This document shows, piece after piece, positions 21,529-32,639 of a DNA stretch of 64,000 bases. The notes beneath the pieces are model-generated. The model searched no databases. It saw only the letters and a program-made list of their open reading frames with translations, and was not told the origin of the DNA. The first letter of the stretch is position 1, and the number at the start of each line of letters is the position of its first letter. Made by a program: the position numbers and the translations under genes. The DNA is from Monodelphis domestica (lineage: Eukaryota; Chordata; Mammalia; Didelphimorphia; Didelphidae), in contig NC_077227.1 of the NCBI RefSeq assembly GCF_027887165.1, positions 441,581,895 through 441,645,894 of the forward strand. Direction: 5' to 3'.

Positions 21529-23827
21529 TGTAAAGGTTAAATTTAATGGTTGGACAATAATTTTATGAAATTCAAGTCAGAAATTTATTTACAAATGTTT
21601 ATAAAATGGAGAGGAAACAATAAAATAGAGAAATGTGAAGAGATTAGAGAGGTTATATAACCTGTCAACCTAAATGTTTACTCCAGGTGTGCTTAATCCA
21701 AGCAGAGATTAATTAGCTCTCAGCCAAGAAGGCTAGTGGTGAGTAACCATGTGGCTTCCTTCAAGATGGAAGCTAATCTCTTAGGAAACTAGGAAAGGAG
21801 TCAGTCTTTCACTCACTCAATGAAATAGTCCAGGAGGCAGAGTCTAAATTGAAGCAGAGCTCCAAGTCCTGGATCCAAGCCACAGTCTCCAGAGAAGCTC
21901 CCTCAAAGACTCTCCCAGTCAGAAGACTATCTCCAGAAGACAATCTCTTCAAACTATCTTCTCAAAGACAATCTACTCTAAGGGAATTAAGGGCTTGCTT
22001 TTATGGTGACTTCTTGTCTCTTCCCCTTTTCACAGGGTTCAATCACAGTTTTCAAAATTGTCTAGCAATGACCAGGCAGAAGTGTCTGTGGTATTGATCT
22101 TCTCACCTTCGGAAGGTTAAGTTCTCATCAAAAAGATTCACAGCTAGAGACAGAAAGGAGGATCAGTGGAATAGACTTGGGGTAAGTGACCTCAGCAGGA
22201 CAGTATACGACAAACCCAGAAAACCCAGCTTTTGGGACAAAAATCCACTATTTCATAAAAACTGCTGGGAAAATTGGAGGACAGTGTGGGAAAGATTAGG
22301 TTTAGATCAACACCTCACACCCTACACCAAGATAAATTCAAAATGGGTAAATGACTTGAACATAAAGAAGGAAACTATAAGAAAATTAGGCGAACACAGA
22401 ATAGTATACATGTCAGACCTTTGGGAAGGGAAAGATTTTAAAACCAAGCAAGACTTAGAAAGAGGCACAAAATGCAAAATAAATAATCTGGAATACATCA
22501 AATTAAAAAGTTTTTGTACAAACAAAACCAATGTAACTAAAATCAGAAGGAAAGCAACAAATTGGGAAACAATCTTCATAAAAACCTCTGACAAAGGTTT
22601 AATTACTCAAATTTACAAAGAACTAAATCAATTGTACAAAAAATCAAGCCATTCTCCAATTGACAAATGGGCAAGGGACATGAACAGGCAGTTCTCAGCC
22701 AAAGAAATCAAAACTATTAATAAGCACATGAAAAAGTGCTCTACATATCTTATAATCAGAGAGATGCAAATCAAAACAACTCTGAGGTATCAGCAGATTG
22801 GCTAACATGACAGCAGAGGAAAATAATGAATGCTAGAGGGGATGCGGCAAAGTAGGGACACTAATCCATTGCTGGTGGAGTTGTGAATTGATCCAACCAT
22901 TCTGGAGGGCAATTTGGAACTATGCCCAAAGGGCAATAAAAGACTGTCTGCCCTTTGATCCAGCCATAGCACTGCTGGGTTTGTACCCCAAAGAGATAAT
23001 AAGGAAAAAGACTTGTACAAGAATATTCATAGCTACACTCTTTGTGGTGGCCAAAAATTGGAAAATGAGGGGATGCCCTTCAATTGGGGAATGGCTGAAC
23101 AAATTGTGGTATATGTTGGTGATGGAATACTATTGTGCAAAAAGGAATAATAAAGTGGAGGAATTCCATGGGGACTGGAACAACCTCCAGGAAGTGATGC
23201 AGAGCGAAAGGAGCAGAACCAGGAAATCTTTATACACAGAGACTGATAGATACACTGTGGTACAATCGAAGGTAATGGACTTCTCCATTAGGGTCAATGC
23301 AATGTCCCTGAACAATCTGCAGAGATCTAAAAAACACTATCCACAAGCAGAGTTTAAACTGTGGGAGTAAAAACACTGAGGAAAAGCAACTGCTTGACTA
23401 CAGGGGTGGAGGGGATGTGACTGAGGAGAGACTCTAAATGAACAAATAACAACATGGAAATGGGTTCGAATCAAGAACACGTGTGATACCCAGTGGAATC
23501 ATGCATCGGCTATCGAAAAGGTGGTGGGAGGGGGAGAGAAAAAGAAAATGATCTTTGTTTCCAATGAATAATGTTTGGAAATGACCAAATAAAATAATGT
23601 TTCAAAAACAAAAAACAAACAAAAAAAAAGATTCACAGCTATGGGTGTGAATTTTCTAAACCTTACTTAGTACTAAGTAGGGTGTTCAATCTTTTGTTGA
23701 TTCAATTTAAAAGTACACAAAGAAGAGTTAATCCTGTCTTCAGTCTAGTGAGGTACTAAGTAGGGGTACTTCAGATAGTGTTAACTCAAGATAGACAAAA
23801 GAGCAAAGAATTCTCTTTCACAATACA
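21529..23827 (-). mobile_element. Endogenous retrovirus-type solo LTR, split by an L1
   Basis: Two LTR halves, 21529-22145 and 23641-about 23827, flank the L1. On the minus strand the whole begins near TGTATTG, has a TATA-like box, an AATAAA-like signal and ends ...CTTTACA, the usual TG...CA layout. No internal retroviral genes adjoin it. It is an old, inactive fossil that predates the L1. The right limit is uncertain and I saw no clear flanking duplication. Confidence 0.55.
22146..23624 (+). mobile_element. 5'-truncated L1 LINE with intact target duplication
   Basis: The insert is bounded by aaaaagattcacagct at 22130-22145 and 23625-23640; the A run overlaps the poly(A) tail, leaving at least 11 unambiguous bases. 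It carries the ORF2 C-terminus (LTPYTKINSKWVNDLNIKKE) and the 3'UTR. Compared with its sisters it has an 11-base deletion near 22791, a TGG-to-TAG change near 22836, and a small insertion near 23247 that shifts the frame and delays the stop to 23370. Dead on arrival by truncation, but young. Confidence 0.95.
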
Positions 23828-24069
23828 ATGTTACCCTTGGGGGAAAGGTATGCTCATCAAATTGACCAGAGAGAAGTACCTTGGTCAACTTCTGTAACTA
23901 TTTTGAAACCAGCATTAAAAAAAAAAAACCTTCTGGTAAAAAAGCCCCTTCTGGAACATTTCAAGAATTAAGAATTCATATGGACAAAGACATCAAAGAT
24001 TCACTCATCTGAAGATCTGTTGCCTTGATTGTGCTAATTAACAAATTGACAAATATTGCTAAGTACCAA

Positions 24070-24215
24070 TATCACAGATGTAGAGATAGAAGGAAACTGA
24101 CTCAATTTAATTTTTGCAAAGGAGGAAATATGGGCCCAGAGAGCAAGTGACTTGCCTAACACTACACAGCTTGAACCAGGATTTGAAATAAATATTCCTG
24201 AAAGGATACTAGCTC
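24070..24215 (-). repeat. MIR-type CORE-SINE
   Basis: 'gcaaaggaggaaatatgggcccagagag...gtgacttgcctaacactacacagc' in reverse-strand MIR order. Confidence 0.7.
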
Positions 24216-24354
24216 CAGCTTTCTTTCTCCTCTCCCATGTTATCACCACAAGTGCAAGTTTAAGCAAAAGAAGTCAGGGCTTATCCCAAGAGACTAACAA
24301 CAACAGTAGAATTCAAAAACCATAATGTAGTTCCATGCCTAGCACTGTGAAGCA

Positions 24355-24485
24355 TTTATTCATCATTGTTTGCATATTATCTCCCCTATTATACTGGGAG
24401 TTCCTTGAAGACAGGGACTGTTTTTTGCCTGTCTTTGTAACCTCAGTGCTTGAGACAATTAATGAATATTTGTTGACTGACTGAC
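24355..24485 (+). mobile_element. L2 LINE 3' end
   Basis: 'actgggagttccttgaagacagggactg', 'tgtctttgtaacctcagtgctt' and 'aatgaatatttgttgactgactgac' match the L2 terminus. Confidence 0.8.
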
Positions 24486-24504
24486 CTAAGGAAGGAGGAA
24501 AAGG

Positions 24505-24728
24505 AACAAACATTTATTAAGTGTTTAGGGCTTTTGACCTCATTTGATCTTCACAACAACTCCGGGAAGTAGAGACTATAATTAGTCTCATTTTATAGTC
24601 AAGGAAACTGAGGCAGACAGAAGTTAATTAATTTGCCACCCAACTGGTAAGTGTCTGGGACCAGATTTGAAGTCAGACATTCCTGACTCTAGGCTTAGGC
24701 CTCTGTCCACTGTGCCAATTAGCTATCC
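24505..24728 (-). repeat. CORE-SINE (MIR/THER1 type)
   Basis: 'acatttattaagtgtttagg', 'tttgatcttcacaacaactcc', 'aaggaaactgaggcagacag', 'gtccactgtgccaattagct'. Confidence 0.85.
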
Positions 24729-24739
24729 ATATTCCAGGA

Positions 24740-24835
24740 GTACAGAAGTTCTGTGCAGGTAGCCTCCTTGTCTTTGAATCTCCAGCACCTAGCACAAGCC
24801 TGTTTGTATTAATTGAATTTAAATATATTTATTGA
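24740..24835 (+). mobile_element. L2 LINE 3' end, short
   Basis: 'gcctccttgtctttgaatctccagcacctagcaca' then 'atatttattg'; the same terminus as 24355-24485 but more decayed. Confidence 0.6.
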
Positions 24836-24937
24836 TATGAATGCTTAATTTCAACAATCTCCACTAAAGAACATACACCATAATCTCTACTTGCGACAGA
24901 ATCACATTTTACGGATTAGGATGTACTGTCTTCCCTA

Positions 24938-25190
24938 TAGTTTTGTTCATTCAAGTCCAACCCTCTAGGACTTCATTTGGGGTTGTCTGGGCAAAGATAC
25001 TGGAGTAGTTTGCCATTTCCCTCTCCAGACCATTTTACAGATGAGAAAACTGAGGCTAGCAGGGTTAAGATACTTGGCCAGGGTTATGGTTATTAAGTGT
25101 CTGAAACTAAATTTGAACTCAGATCTTTCTGATTCCAAGACTGGTGCTCTAACCAGGGCACTACCTAACACCACCCACCCACTCACCTGC
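24938..25190 (-). mobile_element. MAR1 SINE
   Basis: Reverse copy: RTE-like tail 'ttcatttggggttgtctggg...gatactggagtagtttgcc', then 'gatgagaaaactgaggc', then the head complement. Confidence 0.88.
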
Positions 25191-25324
25191 CCAACCATAT
25201 AACTCTATTCCTCATTTATGCTGGCTCTATTTACTCATGAAACTTTACCCCAGCTTGTCATCTCTACTTGCTATTAATGCTACAAGTGGGTTATTCCTCC
25301 TTGTTAATTCTCCAAAGGGACATT

Positions 25325-25430
25325 TGATTCCTCTTACATGTGGGAGGCCTTTATATAATCACAGAGACTTTCTGTTGATGTCTCTTACATGTGGGAATCC
25401 TTTAATCACAGGGATTCTGCTCTATTTCTG
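25325..25430 (+). repeat. Imperfect tandem duplication, about 48-bp unit
   Basis: 'ctcttacatgtgggaggccttt...aatcacagagact' is followed by 'ctcttacatgtgggaatccttt...aatcacagggatt'. Two units only. Confidence 0.75.
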
Positions 25431-25516
25431 CTTCTTACATAGCTGATAGATAAGTGTACACGGACAAAATGCAGGTTGATATCCTTTCTGGAGAAAAAGG
25501 TGAAAGGCTTAGAGAA

Positions 25517-25691
25517 GGGATTCTTAATCTGAGGTCTTTAAAAAAATTTTTTTGATAACTATTTTTCAATATAATTGGATTCTTTGTAATCCTGTATGTG
25601 TGATTTCATTCCTTCAAAAATATTATTCTTAGGAGGGGTCTAGAAGCTTCCCCAGATTGCCCAAAGGGGCTTGTGATATTAAAAAATATTT
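25517..25691. mobile_element. hAT-like non-autonomous DNA transposon, cut by an L1
   Basis: Starts 'gggattcttaatctgagg', with 'ataattggattctttgtaatcc' and 'aggaggggtctagaagcttccccagattgcc'. Its expected other terminus appears as 'aaaattcctga' right after the L1 and TA repeat (about 27200-27212), so the L1 landed near its end. Confidence 0.6.
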
Positions 25692-27162
25692 AGGAATAGA
25701 CTGGGGCCAAGCGGCCTCAGCAAGACAGTATATGACAAACCCAAAGATCCCAGCTTTTGGGACAAAAATCCACTATTTCATAAAAACTGCTGGGAAAATT
25801 GGAGGACAGTGTGGGAAAGATTAGGTTTAGATCAACACCTCACACCCTACACCAAGATAAATTCAGAATGGGTGAATGACTTGAACATAAAGAAGGAAAC
25901 TATAAGAAAATTAGGCAAACACAGAATAGCATACATGTCAGACCTTTGGGAAGGGAAAGACTTCAAAACCAAGCAAGAATTAGAAAGAGTTACAAAATGC
26001 AAAATAAATAATCTGGAATACATCAAATTAAAAAGTTTTTGTACAAACAAAACCAATGTAACTAAAATCAGAAGGGAAACAACAAATTGGGAAACAATCT
26101 TCATAAAAACCTCTGACAAAGGTTTAATTACTCAAATTTACAAAGAACTAAATCAATTGTGCAAAAAATCAAGCCATTCTCCAATTGATAAATGGGCAAG
26201 GGACATGAACAGGCAGTTCTCAGCCAAAGAAATCAAAACTATTAATAAGCACATGAAAAAGTGCTCTATATCTCTTATAATCAGAGAGATGCAAATCAAA
26301 ACAACTCTGAGGTATCACCTCACACCTAGCAGATTGGCTAACATGAAAGCAAAGGAAAGTAATGAATGCTGGAGGGGATGTGGCAAAGTGGGGACATTAA
26401 TTCATTGCTGGTGGAGTTGTGAATTGATCCAGCCATTCTGGAGGGCAATTTGGAACTATGCCCAAAGGGTGATAAAAGACTGTCTACCCTTTGATCCAGC
26501 CATAGCTGGGTTTGTACCCCAAAGAGATAATGGACAAAAAGACATGTACAAAAATATTCATAGCTGCACTCTTTGTGGTGGCCAAAAATTGGAAAACAAG
26601 GGGATGCCCATCAATTGGGGAATGGCCAAGCAAATTGTGGTATATGTTGGTGATGGAATACTATTGTGCAAAAAGGAATAATAAAGTGGAGGAATTCCAT
26701 GGAGACTGGAACAACCTCCAGGAAGTGATGCAGAGCAAGAACAGCAGAACCAAAAAAACATTTTACACAGAGACTGATACATTGTGATACAATCGAAGGT
26801 AATGGAGTTCTCCATTAGTGGCAATGCAATGTCCCTGAACAATCTGCAGGGATCTAAAAAATACTATCCACAAGCAGAGTTTAAACTGTGGGAGTAAAAA
26901 CACTGAGGAAAAGCAACTGCTTGACTACAGGGGTTGAGGGGATATGACTGAGGAGAGACTCTAAATGAACACTCTAATGCAAATACCAACAACAGGGAAA
27001 TGGGTTCGAGTCAAGAACACATGTGATAACCAGTGGAATCATGCGTCGGCTATGGGAGAGGAAAAAGTGGTGGGAGGGGGGAAGGGGAGGAAAATAAAAT
27101 GATCTTTGTTTCCAATGAATAATGTTTGGAAATGACCAAATAAAATAATGTTTAAAATTAAA

Positions 27163-27165
<3 letters not shown>
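25692..27165 (+). mobile_element. 5'-truncated L1 LINE
   Basis: Nearly the same sequence and almost the same truncation point as the L1 at 22.1 kb. The frame 25809-26681 encodes the ORF2 C-terminal region including CWRGCG...HCWWSC. A 5-base deletion near 26506 shifts the frame (the remainder continues at 26512-26787), and a TGG-to-TGA near 26785 precedes the normal stop. The 3'UTR is complete and runs into a TA repeat. Confidence 0.95.

Positions 27166-27199
<34 letters not shown>
27166..27199. repeat. (TA)17 microsatellite at the L1 tail
   Basis: Uninterrupted alternating TA immediately after the A-rich L1 end. Confidence 0.97.
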
Positions 27200-27202
<3 letters not shown>

Positions 27203-27216
27203 AAATTCCTGAGTTA

Positions 27217-27420
27217 GGGGGCAGGTAAGTAGTTCAGTAGATTGAGAACCAGACCTCAAGATGAGAGGTCCTGGGTTCAAAAGTAGCTTCAGAGACTTCC
27301 TAGCTGTGTGACCCTGGGCAAGTCACTTAACTGTCATTGCCTAGCTTTTACCACTCTTCTGCCTTGGAACCAATACACAATATTCATTTTTAAATAGAAG
27401 GTAACGGTTTAAGAAAAAAA
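27217..27420 (+). mobile_element. SINE-A
   Basis: Head 'gggggcaggtaagtagttcag', centre 'gtgtgaccctgggcaagtcac', tail 'ggaaccaatacacaatattc', A run at the end. Confidence 0.92.
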
Positions 27421-27424
27421 AAAC

Positions 27425-28100
27425 CTAGGTTAGAACAAAATCTCTGGAATCTGCAATCTTGATAAAAAAAAAATGAAGTGTTCCTTGCCCAAAGATGTAT
27501 TACAAGAAAATTAAAAAGGTTCTGAGATGGCAGAGCACATATGTGTCAAGAGATCAGAAGGTCAAAGTAGAGAAGAAGGGCCACTGGACCTTTGAAGGTA
27601 CATAACATGTGCCAGCAGGATTCTGTCTATCTGTTCTTTAACACTGGAAAAGGAAATTCCTGATGGCGGCCAACATTCCCAGTTGACAATGAGAGGAGCA
27701 TCCTGAAAGCCTGATAGAACCAATGAGGAAATGTGAAGTATTCCTGGGCTAGCTATCCAGAGGATAATTCATACTCACTTCCATAATTCCTGGGTGTACA
27801 AAGTATTCCATCAGGAGGAATCTGAAGAGACTGTCCAGAAGCTTTTTAGATCCTCAGTAGAAAACTAAAGGCCTTAAGAACATAAATGGTGTTTTTACAA
27901 ATGCTGCCAATGGCAGCAGGGCCTTTCTTTAGGACTGAAAGGAACAAACGAGAAATAGAGTTAACACAGAAGATGGTGTCCAAAGATTGGAATTGGAATT
28001 AATTTTTTTACTGTGTTTTAGGATACAGAAATGAATAGTGGTCTCTGGTTCCAAGATACACTGGATCTAATGAAGGGCAATATAAGAATATAAGAATATA
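27425..28100. other. Repeat-poor stretch
   Basis: No gene or repeat recognised; a small hairpin, tgctgccaatggcagca, lies at 27901-27917. Confidence 0.4.
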
Positions 28101-28105
28101 TTTAA

Positions 28106-28285
28106 GGGCAGCTAGGTAATTCAGTGGAGAGAATGCCAGTCCTGAAGTCAGGAGGGCCCGAGTTCAAATTTGGAATCAAATACCTCCCTTCTGTGTGACC
28201 CTGTGCAAGTCACTTAATCTCAATTGCCTAGCTCTTCTGCCTTAGGACTAATAGTATTGATTCTAGAAAGTAAGATTTTTTTAAA
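28106..28285 (+). mobile_element. SINE-A
   Basis: Head 'gggcagctaggtaattcagtgg', centre 'ctgtgtgaccctgtgcaag', tail 'agtattgattctagaaag'. Confidence 0.88.
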
Positions 28286-28625
28286 GGAAAGAATATATTT
28301 GCCTAACTACCTTTTCAATAAAACAGGAAGAGATGGGATAAATTGATAACATACAACCATTAAGACACATATCACAGGACCAGCATATAATAGTCACTTA
28401 ATAGATACTTGTTGATTGATTCACTTATTAATACAACATAGAGACACAAGTACAACCAAAAGAAAATCTTAACGGAGGCATCTAATAAAACTATATCCAA
28501 AAAAAAAAATGCAGAATTTGTCTTCACAGGTTCAGATACCCAGGTTAACTGCCTCAAGATTGGAGTGAGGACCAGATGAAATCATTAAAATTTTAAAACC
28601 CAGGGGAAATCTTTAAAATAAAAAT

Positions 28626-29390
28626 TGTGAGAATCAGGATTTGAACCTGGGTCCATCAATCATTCCACTACACAAATCTGCATTTATATTTGGGGAGATA
28701 AGGCCAATCCGTGTGAAAAATGGAGAACAAGACAAGATAAGGTATTGTGTAGCCAAAGGCTAAATTGCTAAATTGTGTGGAACAAATGATAAATGTTACA
28801 AGAGACTAGAGAAAGGAGAAATTCTTAAACTATCAACTAATACCTCCGTGGAAATTAGCTAATTTGTTATTTTTATAAGGAAAGCAGCTTAATTGAGACC
28901 ATGGCCCATGGAATTAGGACATGGGATAGGTAGATAAGGGGTAAAAGAGAACCCAGGATGGGATAAAGACAGAATTAGTGAGGATCAGCGTTGATTACAG
29001 TGATTGAATTCCACTCTCATAGTGACATAGAAGAAGACCCACTATGAGATACTCCATTTGTGCTCCACTTATTGGAAGATTCCTATGCCTGCCTTCCTCC
29101 CCAAGCAAGACATTTGAGACCTGGCAAGCAATATCCAGTCTCCCACAGAGAATACTGTAGAGTAGACTAAAGTCCTGTTGATCTCAATTTGACTCTGACA
29201 GTTTGATGCTTGTAAATTTTTGTCTTCTGAGATTAACTAGTGATAAATTATTGTTCTCTTAAGCCTCTAGATAAAAAACCAGGTCCTGTGTATTCTGTGC
29301 TCCCCTGCCTGTCTCTGATGTGAACTTCCACTCTCACTAGTAACCTCCAACTCGGCTAACTATCTACAGAATTACCTTATAAAAGTCTAA
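28626..29390 (+). mobile_element. Possible retroviral LTR-like fossil
   Basis: Repeat-free by the other families, starting TGTGAGAATC and holding TATA-like 'gataaaaaaccagg' near 29272 followed by C/T-rich DNA and a second ATAAAA signal near 29378, a spacing seen in LTRs. No internal genes. Limits and family are guesses; it could be unique DNA. Confidence 0.25.
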
Positions 29391-29521
29391 TTCAAGAAGC
29401 TGATTTAGAGGGGAAAATGAAGATTCCTGAAGGGACTTGTAGGATGAAATGGAAATAAGAAAGGAAAACCTACCCAACAGCAGAAATATGCTGATCTTCC
29501 TTTCTTTCTAAACATTATATC

Positions 29522-29625
29522 TAGTGGCAGCTAGGTGATCCTGGGCAAGTAATTTAACTCCAATTGCCTCTTCTGCCTTGGAACCAATATTTAGCATCAA
29601 TTCTAAGATGGAAAGTAAGGGTTTA
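29522..29625 (+). mobile_element. SINE-A, internally deleted
   Basis: The head 'gtggcagctaggtgat' jumps directly to 'cctgggcaagtaattt', losing about 75 bases; the tail is present. Confidence 0.85.
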
Positions 29626-30073
29626 AAAATAGTAATAATAAAATAAACACTATATCTAGGTAATATCTTCAAGGGAAGTAGAGGGGGGGAAGTAAATTAT
29701 ATCTGTTTGAAAAAATGATCCCACCTTTCCTATTCAATTCAGTGTTAAGTTTTCAGACCCTCAGAAAAGTTGGAAAAAAGTGGGGTTAAGAGAACAAAGA
29801 GATTCATTTCCTTATGTGAAAAATAAGGGAGTTGAAGGGGAAAGGGAGTTCTGAGATACCTCCTATCTGTAAATGTGATCCCTGATCTACATAAGATATA
29901 AATAAATGATCCTTTGTATGTCAACATTGCTTTGGTCCTTCCTCTACACTCCAGGCAAACACAGTCTAGGACCCTGCCTTGCCATTCTATCAAGTTCTGG
30001 CAGTCTCCATCTATGGTCCCCTGCAGTTCCTCAGAACCCCCAAGCCACTGTGTCGCCATTTCCATTTCCCCTT

Positions 30074-30076
<3 letters not shown>

Positions 30077-30134
<58 letters not shown>
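30077..30134. repeat. (CA)29 microsatellite
   Basis: Uninterrupted CA run. The His-Thr-rich frames over it are repeat translations. Confidence 0.98.
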
Positions 30135-30135
<1 letters not shown>

Positions 30136-30384
30136 CTGTCTGATGCCCTGGAAAAACTCTACCAAAGTATGAACCCCTGTGGACAAAGATAACCTACCTG
30201 AACTCATTCCTCAATGATGGACATCCTTCTGCCCCATTCCAATGATTCTGAATGCTCAATTGCCATTGTTCAAAGCCCATCTAACCCTTTCTCCCACAAC
30301 TCAGTCCCCCTTAATGCTAGCCCCCACGCCCAGAGGATCTCCAATTTATCCTGTGTAATCTTGCTCATACATACCAGTTTATGT

Positions 30385-30508
30385 TATCCCTCTCATTAGA
30401 CTGTAAGCTTCTAGAGGACAAGGAATCCTTTTCTTGTCTTTGTATCCTCAGCCCTTGGCATAGTGCCTGACACATAGAAGGCACTTAAACATGAACTGAT
30501 TGACTTTG
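30385..30508 (+). mobile_element. L2 LINE 3' end
   Basis: 'tagactgtaagcttctagaggacaaggaa', 'cttgtctttgtatcctcagccc', 'agtgcctgacacatagaagg'. Confidence 0.85.
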
Positions 30509-30699
30509 GTGTTTTTATGATCTGTCCATCCTCCAAAGAAATATCTGTACTAAGGAATTGCCTTTGATTGCATATTCTGAAAGGGTGGGAGTTGGCTCTA
30601 GATTATCAGATCACTTAGGCAGCACCAACCCTAAGTCATCATTTAATAAGTAATTTTTATATTTTTCAAAATCTCTCTTCCTCTAATTTGTGCCAAGAG

Positions 30700-31030
30700 T
30701 AAGATTCCCAGTGTATTATGATCAGATACCATCTGGAAGGTTACTTCAGTTCCAGGTACAACATTATGGGAATAACAGTAATAAACTGTAATGCAATAAC
30801 AAGAGGACAACCAGGATTGTGAAAGGAACTGGGGACATTTAACTTGGAAAAGAGAAGACTTGAGAGTTCGGGGTGGCAGGAATGGAAGGGAGGAACATGA
30901 GGCTTCCAAATGAAAGAGAGATTCAACTTGTTCTGCTTCCTACTCCACCCCTCCCCACCAGACAAAACTAGGAATAATTACTAGGAGTGACAAACACCAG
31001 TTTAGGCTTAAAGCTTTCTTCCATAAAATA
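30700..31030 (+). mobile_element. L3/CR1 LINE 3' region
   Basis: 'agttccaggtacaacattatggga', 'aggacaaccaggattgtgaaagg', 'aactggggacatttaacttgg' and 'acttgttctgcttcctactcc' in L3 order. Confidence 0.75.
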
Positions 31031-31045
31031 AGTTTAGGATAGCAA

Positions 31046-31068
31046 AAAATAAATAAATAAATAAATAA
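31046..31068. repeat. (AAAT)n short tandem repeat
   Basis: Five to six AAAT units. Confidence 0.95.
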
Positions 31069-31136
31069 TACTAGACATAGAATCCAAAGGAGATAAGTCT
31101 GAATGACCCTTACTAGTTATTACTAAGGTTACATTG

Positions 31137-31379
31137 TGGGCAGCAAGGTGATGAATTGAGTGCCAGGCTTGGAATTAGGAAGACTCCTGAGTTCAGAACT
31201 GGCTGACCTCAGACACTGACTAGATGGGTAACCCTGGGCAAGTCACTTAACTCTGTTTGCCTCAATTCCTCATCTATAAAATGAGCTGGAGAAAGAAATG
31301 GCAAACTACTCCAGTATTTTTGTCAACAAAACCCCAAATGGTTCACAGAGCTAGTAAAATAAATGAAAAAAAAAAATTG
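31137..31379 (+). mobile_element. MAR1 SINE
   Basis: Head 'gggcagcaaggtgatgaattg', tail 'ggcaaactactccagtatttttgtcaa', poly(A) end. Confidence 0.9.
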
Positions 31380-31399
31380 GCATGTAGGTAAGTACTTTA

Positions 31400-31555
31400 A
31401 TTCCCACCTGAACATCTGTTTTTATAGCTGTAAAATGGAATACAGCAATATCAGTAGTACTTAACTCATAGTAATCGTCACTGTTGTGACGATTTAATAA
31501 GAAAATGTATATAAAGGTTCTTCATAAACTTTATAAATGTTAGCTTTTATCATGA
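31400..31555 (+). repeat. MIR-type CORE-SINE, 3' part
   Basis: 'gctgtaaaatggaatacagcaatatc' to 'ataaactttataaatgttagc'. It contains a chance 9-bp stem, 4-base loop hairpin at 31473-31494. Confidence 0.7.
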
Positions 31556-31599
31556 TTCACAACATTAGGAATCCTCAAAATAGAGTTAGCTACTTGGGA

Positions 31600-31745
31600 A
31601 GTCAAGTTGGTTACCCCTTCTTGGAGGTCTTCAAAGCCAGAGCCTGAATGAGGACTAATTGGGTTATCTCAGAGAAGACTCCTGATCAGTTTGCACAAGA
31701 TGGTCTTTGAAGTCCATTCCAGTGCAAAGATTTCGAGATCCTCTC
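31600..31745 (+). mobile_element. L3/CR1 LINE 3' end
   Basis: 'cttcttggaggtcttcaaagcc' and 'gatggtctttgaagtccattccagtg' match the CR1/L3 terminus. Confidence 0.6.
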
Positions 31746-32035
31746 TTTCATAAAAGTAATTCAGCAGCACTAGGAATTTTTTCCCAAAACATTAGATCTA
31801 CAGAGCTATATTTCTCAGCTCATTAGTGAATGCTAATCCAGGTCTTCAATCTCCTGGGTCCCTGGCTGACAGGCAATTCCTCTTCTAGTCATGTCATCCA
31901 AGGATAATGGAGCCAAGTGAGGAAGCACCTAGAAAACAGACTCCTAGAGGGTTAAAGCCAAGAGAAACCTTAAGCAACTGCCTCCTGTGGCAAAATAGGC
32001 AAAGGGACCTACAGGATCGAGGCAATCATCTAAAA

Positions 32036-32195
32036 CAGTGGTTCTCAACCTTTCTTTCAACAGTTCCTCATGTTGCAGTGACCCCAAACCAAAACTTCAA
32101 AACTGTAATTTTGCTACAGTTATGATTCGGAATGTAAATACCTGATATGCATTATGTATTCTCATTGCTACAAATTGAGAGGTTGAGAACCACTG
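32036..32195. mobile_element. SPIN-type hAT miniature transposon (160 bp), perfect ends
   Basis: Terminal inverted repeats of 16 bases are identical (cagtggttctcaacct and its complement), and the element is flanked by the exact 8-base duplication atctaaaa (32028-32035 and 32196-32203). Internal blocks 'cagttcctcatgttgcagtgacc', 'aactgtaattttgctacagtta' and 'gtaaatacctgatatgca' identify the SPIN family. It is internally deleted and carries no transposase, so it would have depended on an autonomous SPIN. SPIN is a published case of horizontal transfer among tetrapods, opossum included. Confidence 0.9.
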
Positions 32196-32361
32196 ATCTA
32201 AAAGATTCTAAAATCTTTACACTTTTGCCTCTGCCACTTGGATATTTCAGATAAATATGAGGATTGTATTATGCAAATAAGGGTCATAATTTTTAGTTCC
32301 TCTTGAAATTAAAGACCTGGGTTTCTCTGTCTTAAGAAAGCTGTCCAACTATACCCGAGAT

Positions 32362-32587
32362 CCATGTTGTCGAATCTATGGCACACATGCCGAGCATGCC
32401 AGAGGGGGCTGCTCCCCTCCCCCTCTCCACAGGCACCTGAGAACATTTCTCACATCACCCACCCCTCTTTCCAGCAGCCCAATGGGAGCTCTTCCCCCTT
32501 CCCCTGTTTGGGGTAAGGCAAGGGACCCATATGCTACATGAGGGTTACAGTTTGGGCAATCAGTCTCTGAAAGGTTTGCCGTCACTG
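32362..32587. mobile_element. GC-rich hAT-type miniature element
   Basis: 'tcgaatctatggcacac', 'ctcccctccccctctccacagg', 'cagcagcccaatgggagc' and terminus 'aggtttgccgtcactg'. Flanks cccgagat and ccctaaat agree at 6 of 8 bases, an aged target duplication. It lies inside an L3/MIR-like tail that resumes at 32596. Confidence 0.75.
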
Positions 32588-32639
32588 CCCTAAATAATCA
32601 GTAAGGCGCCTTCCAGCTCTGAATCTATAATCCTGTGAA

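Noticed and set aside
25809-26681. 290-codon frame as a host gene
   Set aside because: It is the L1 ORF2 C-terminal region, with the C-x3-C-x7-H-x4-C motif.
28627-28670. tRNA-like T-arm sequence (gatttgaacctgggtcc)
   Set aside because: No acceptor or anticodon arm can be folded around it; SINE heads and LTR-like DNA contain such words.
29906-30192. Frames with long His-Thr runs
   Set aside because: Translation of the CA microsatellite.
31473-31494. Perfect 9-bp stem with 4-base loop, as a possible small RNA or terminator
   Set aside because: It lies in the CORE part of a MIR, is too short for a microRNA precursor and has no context.
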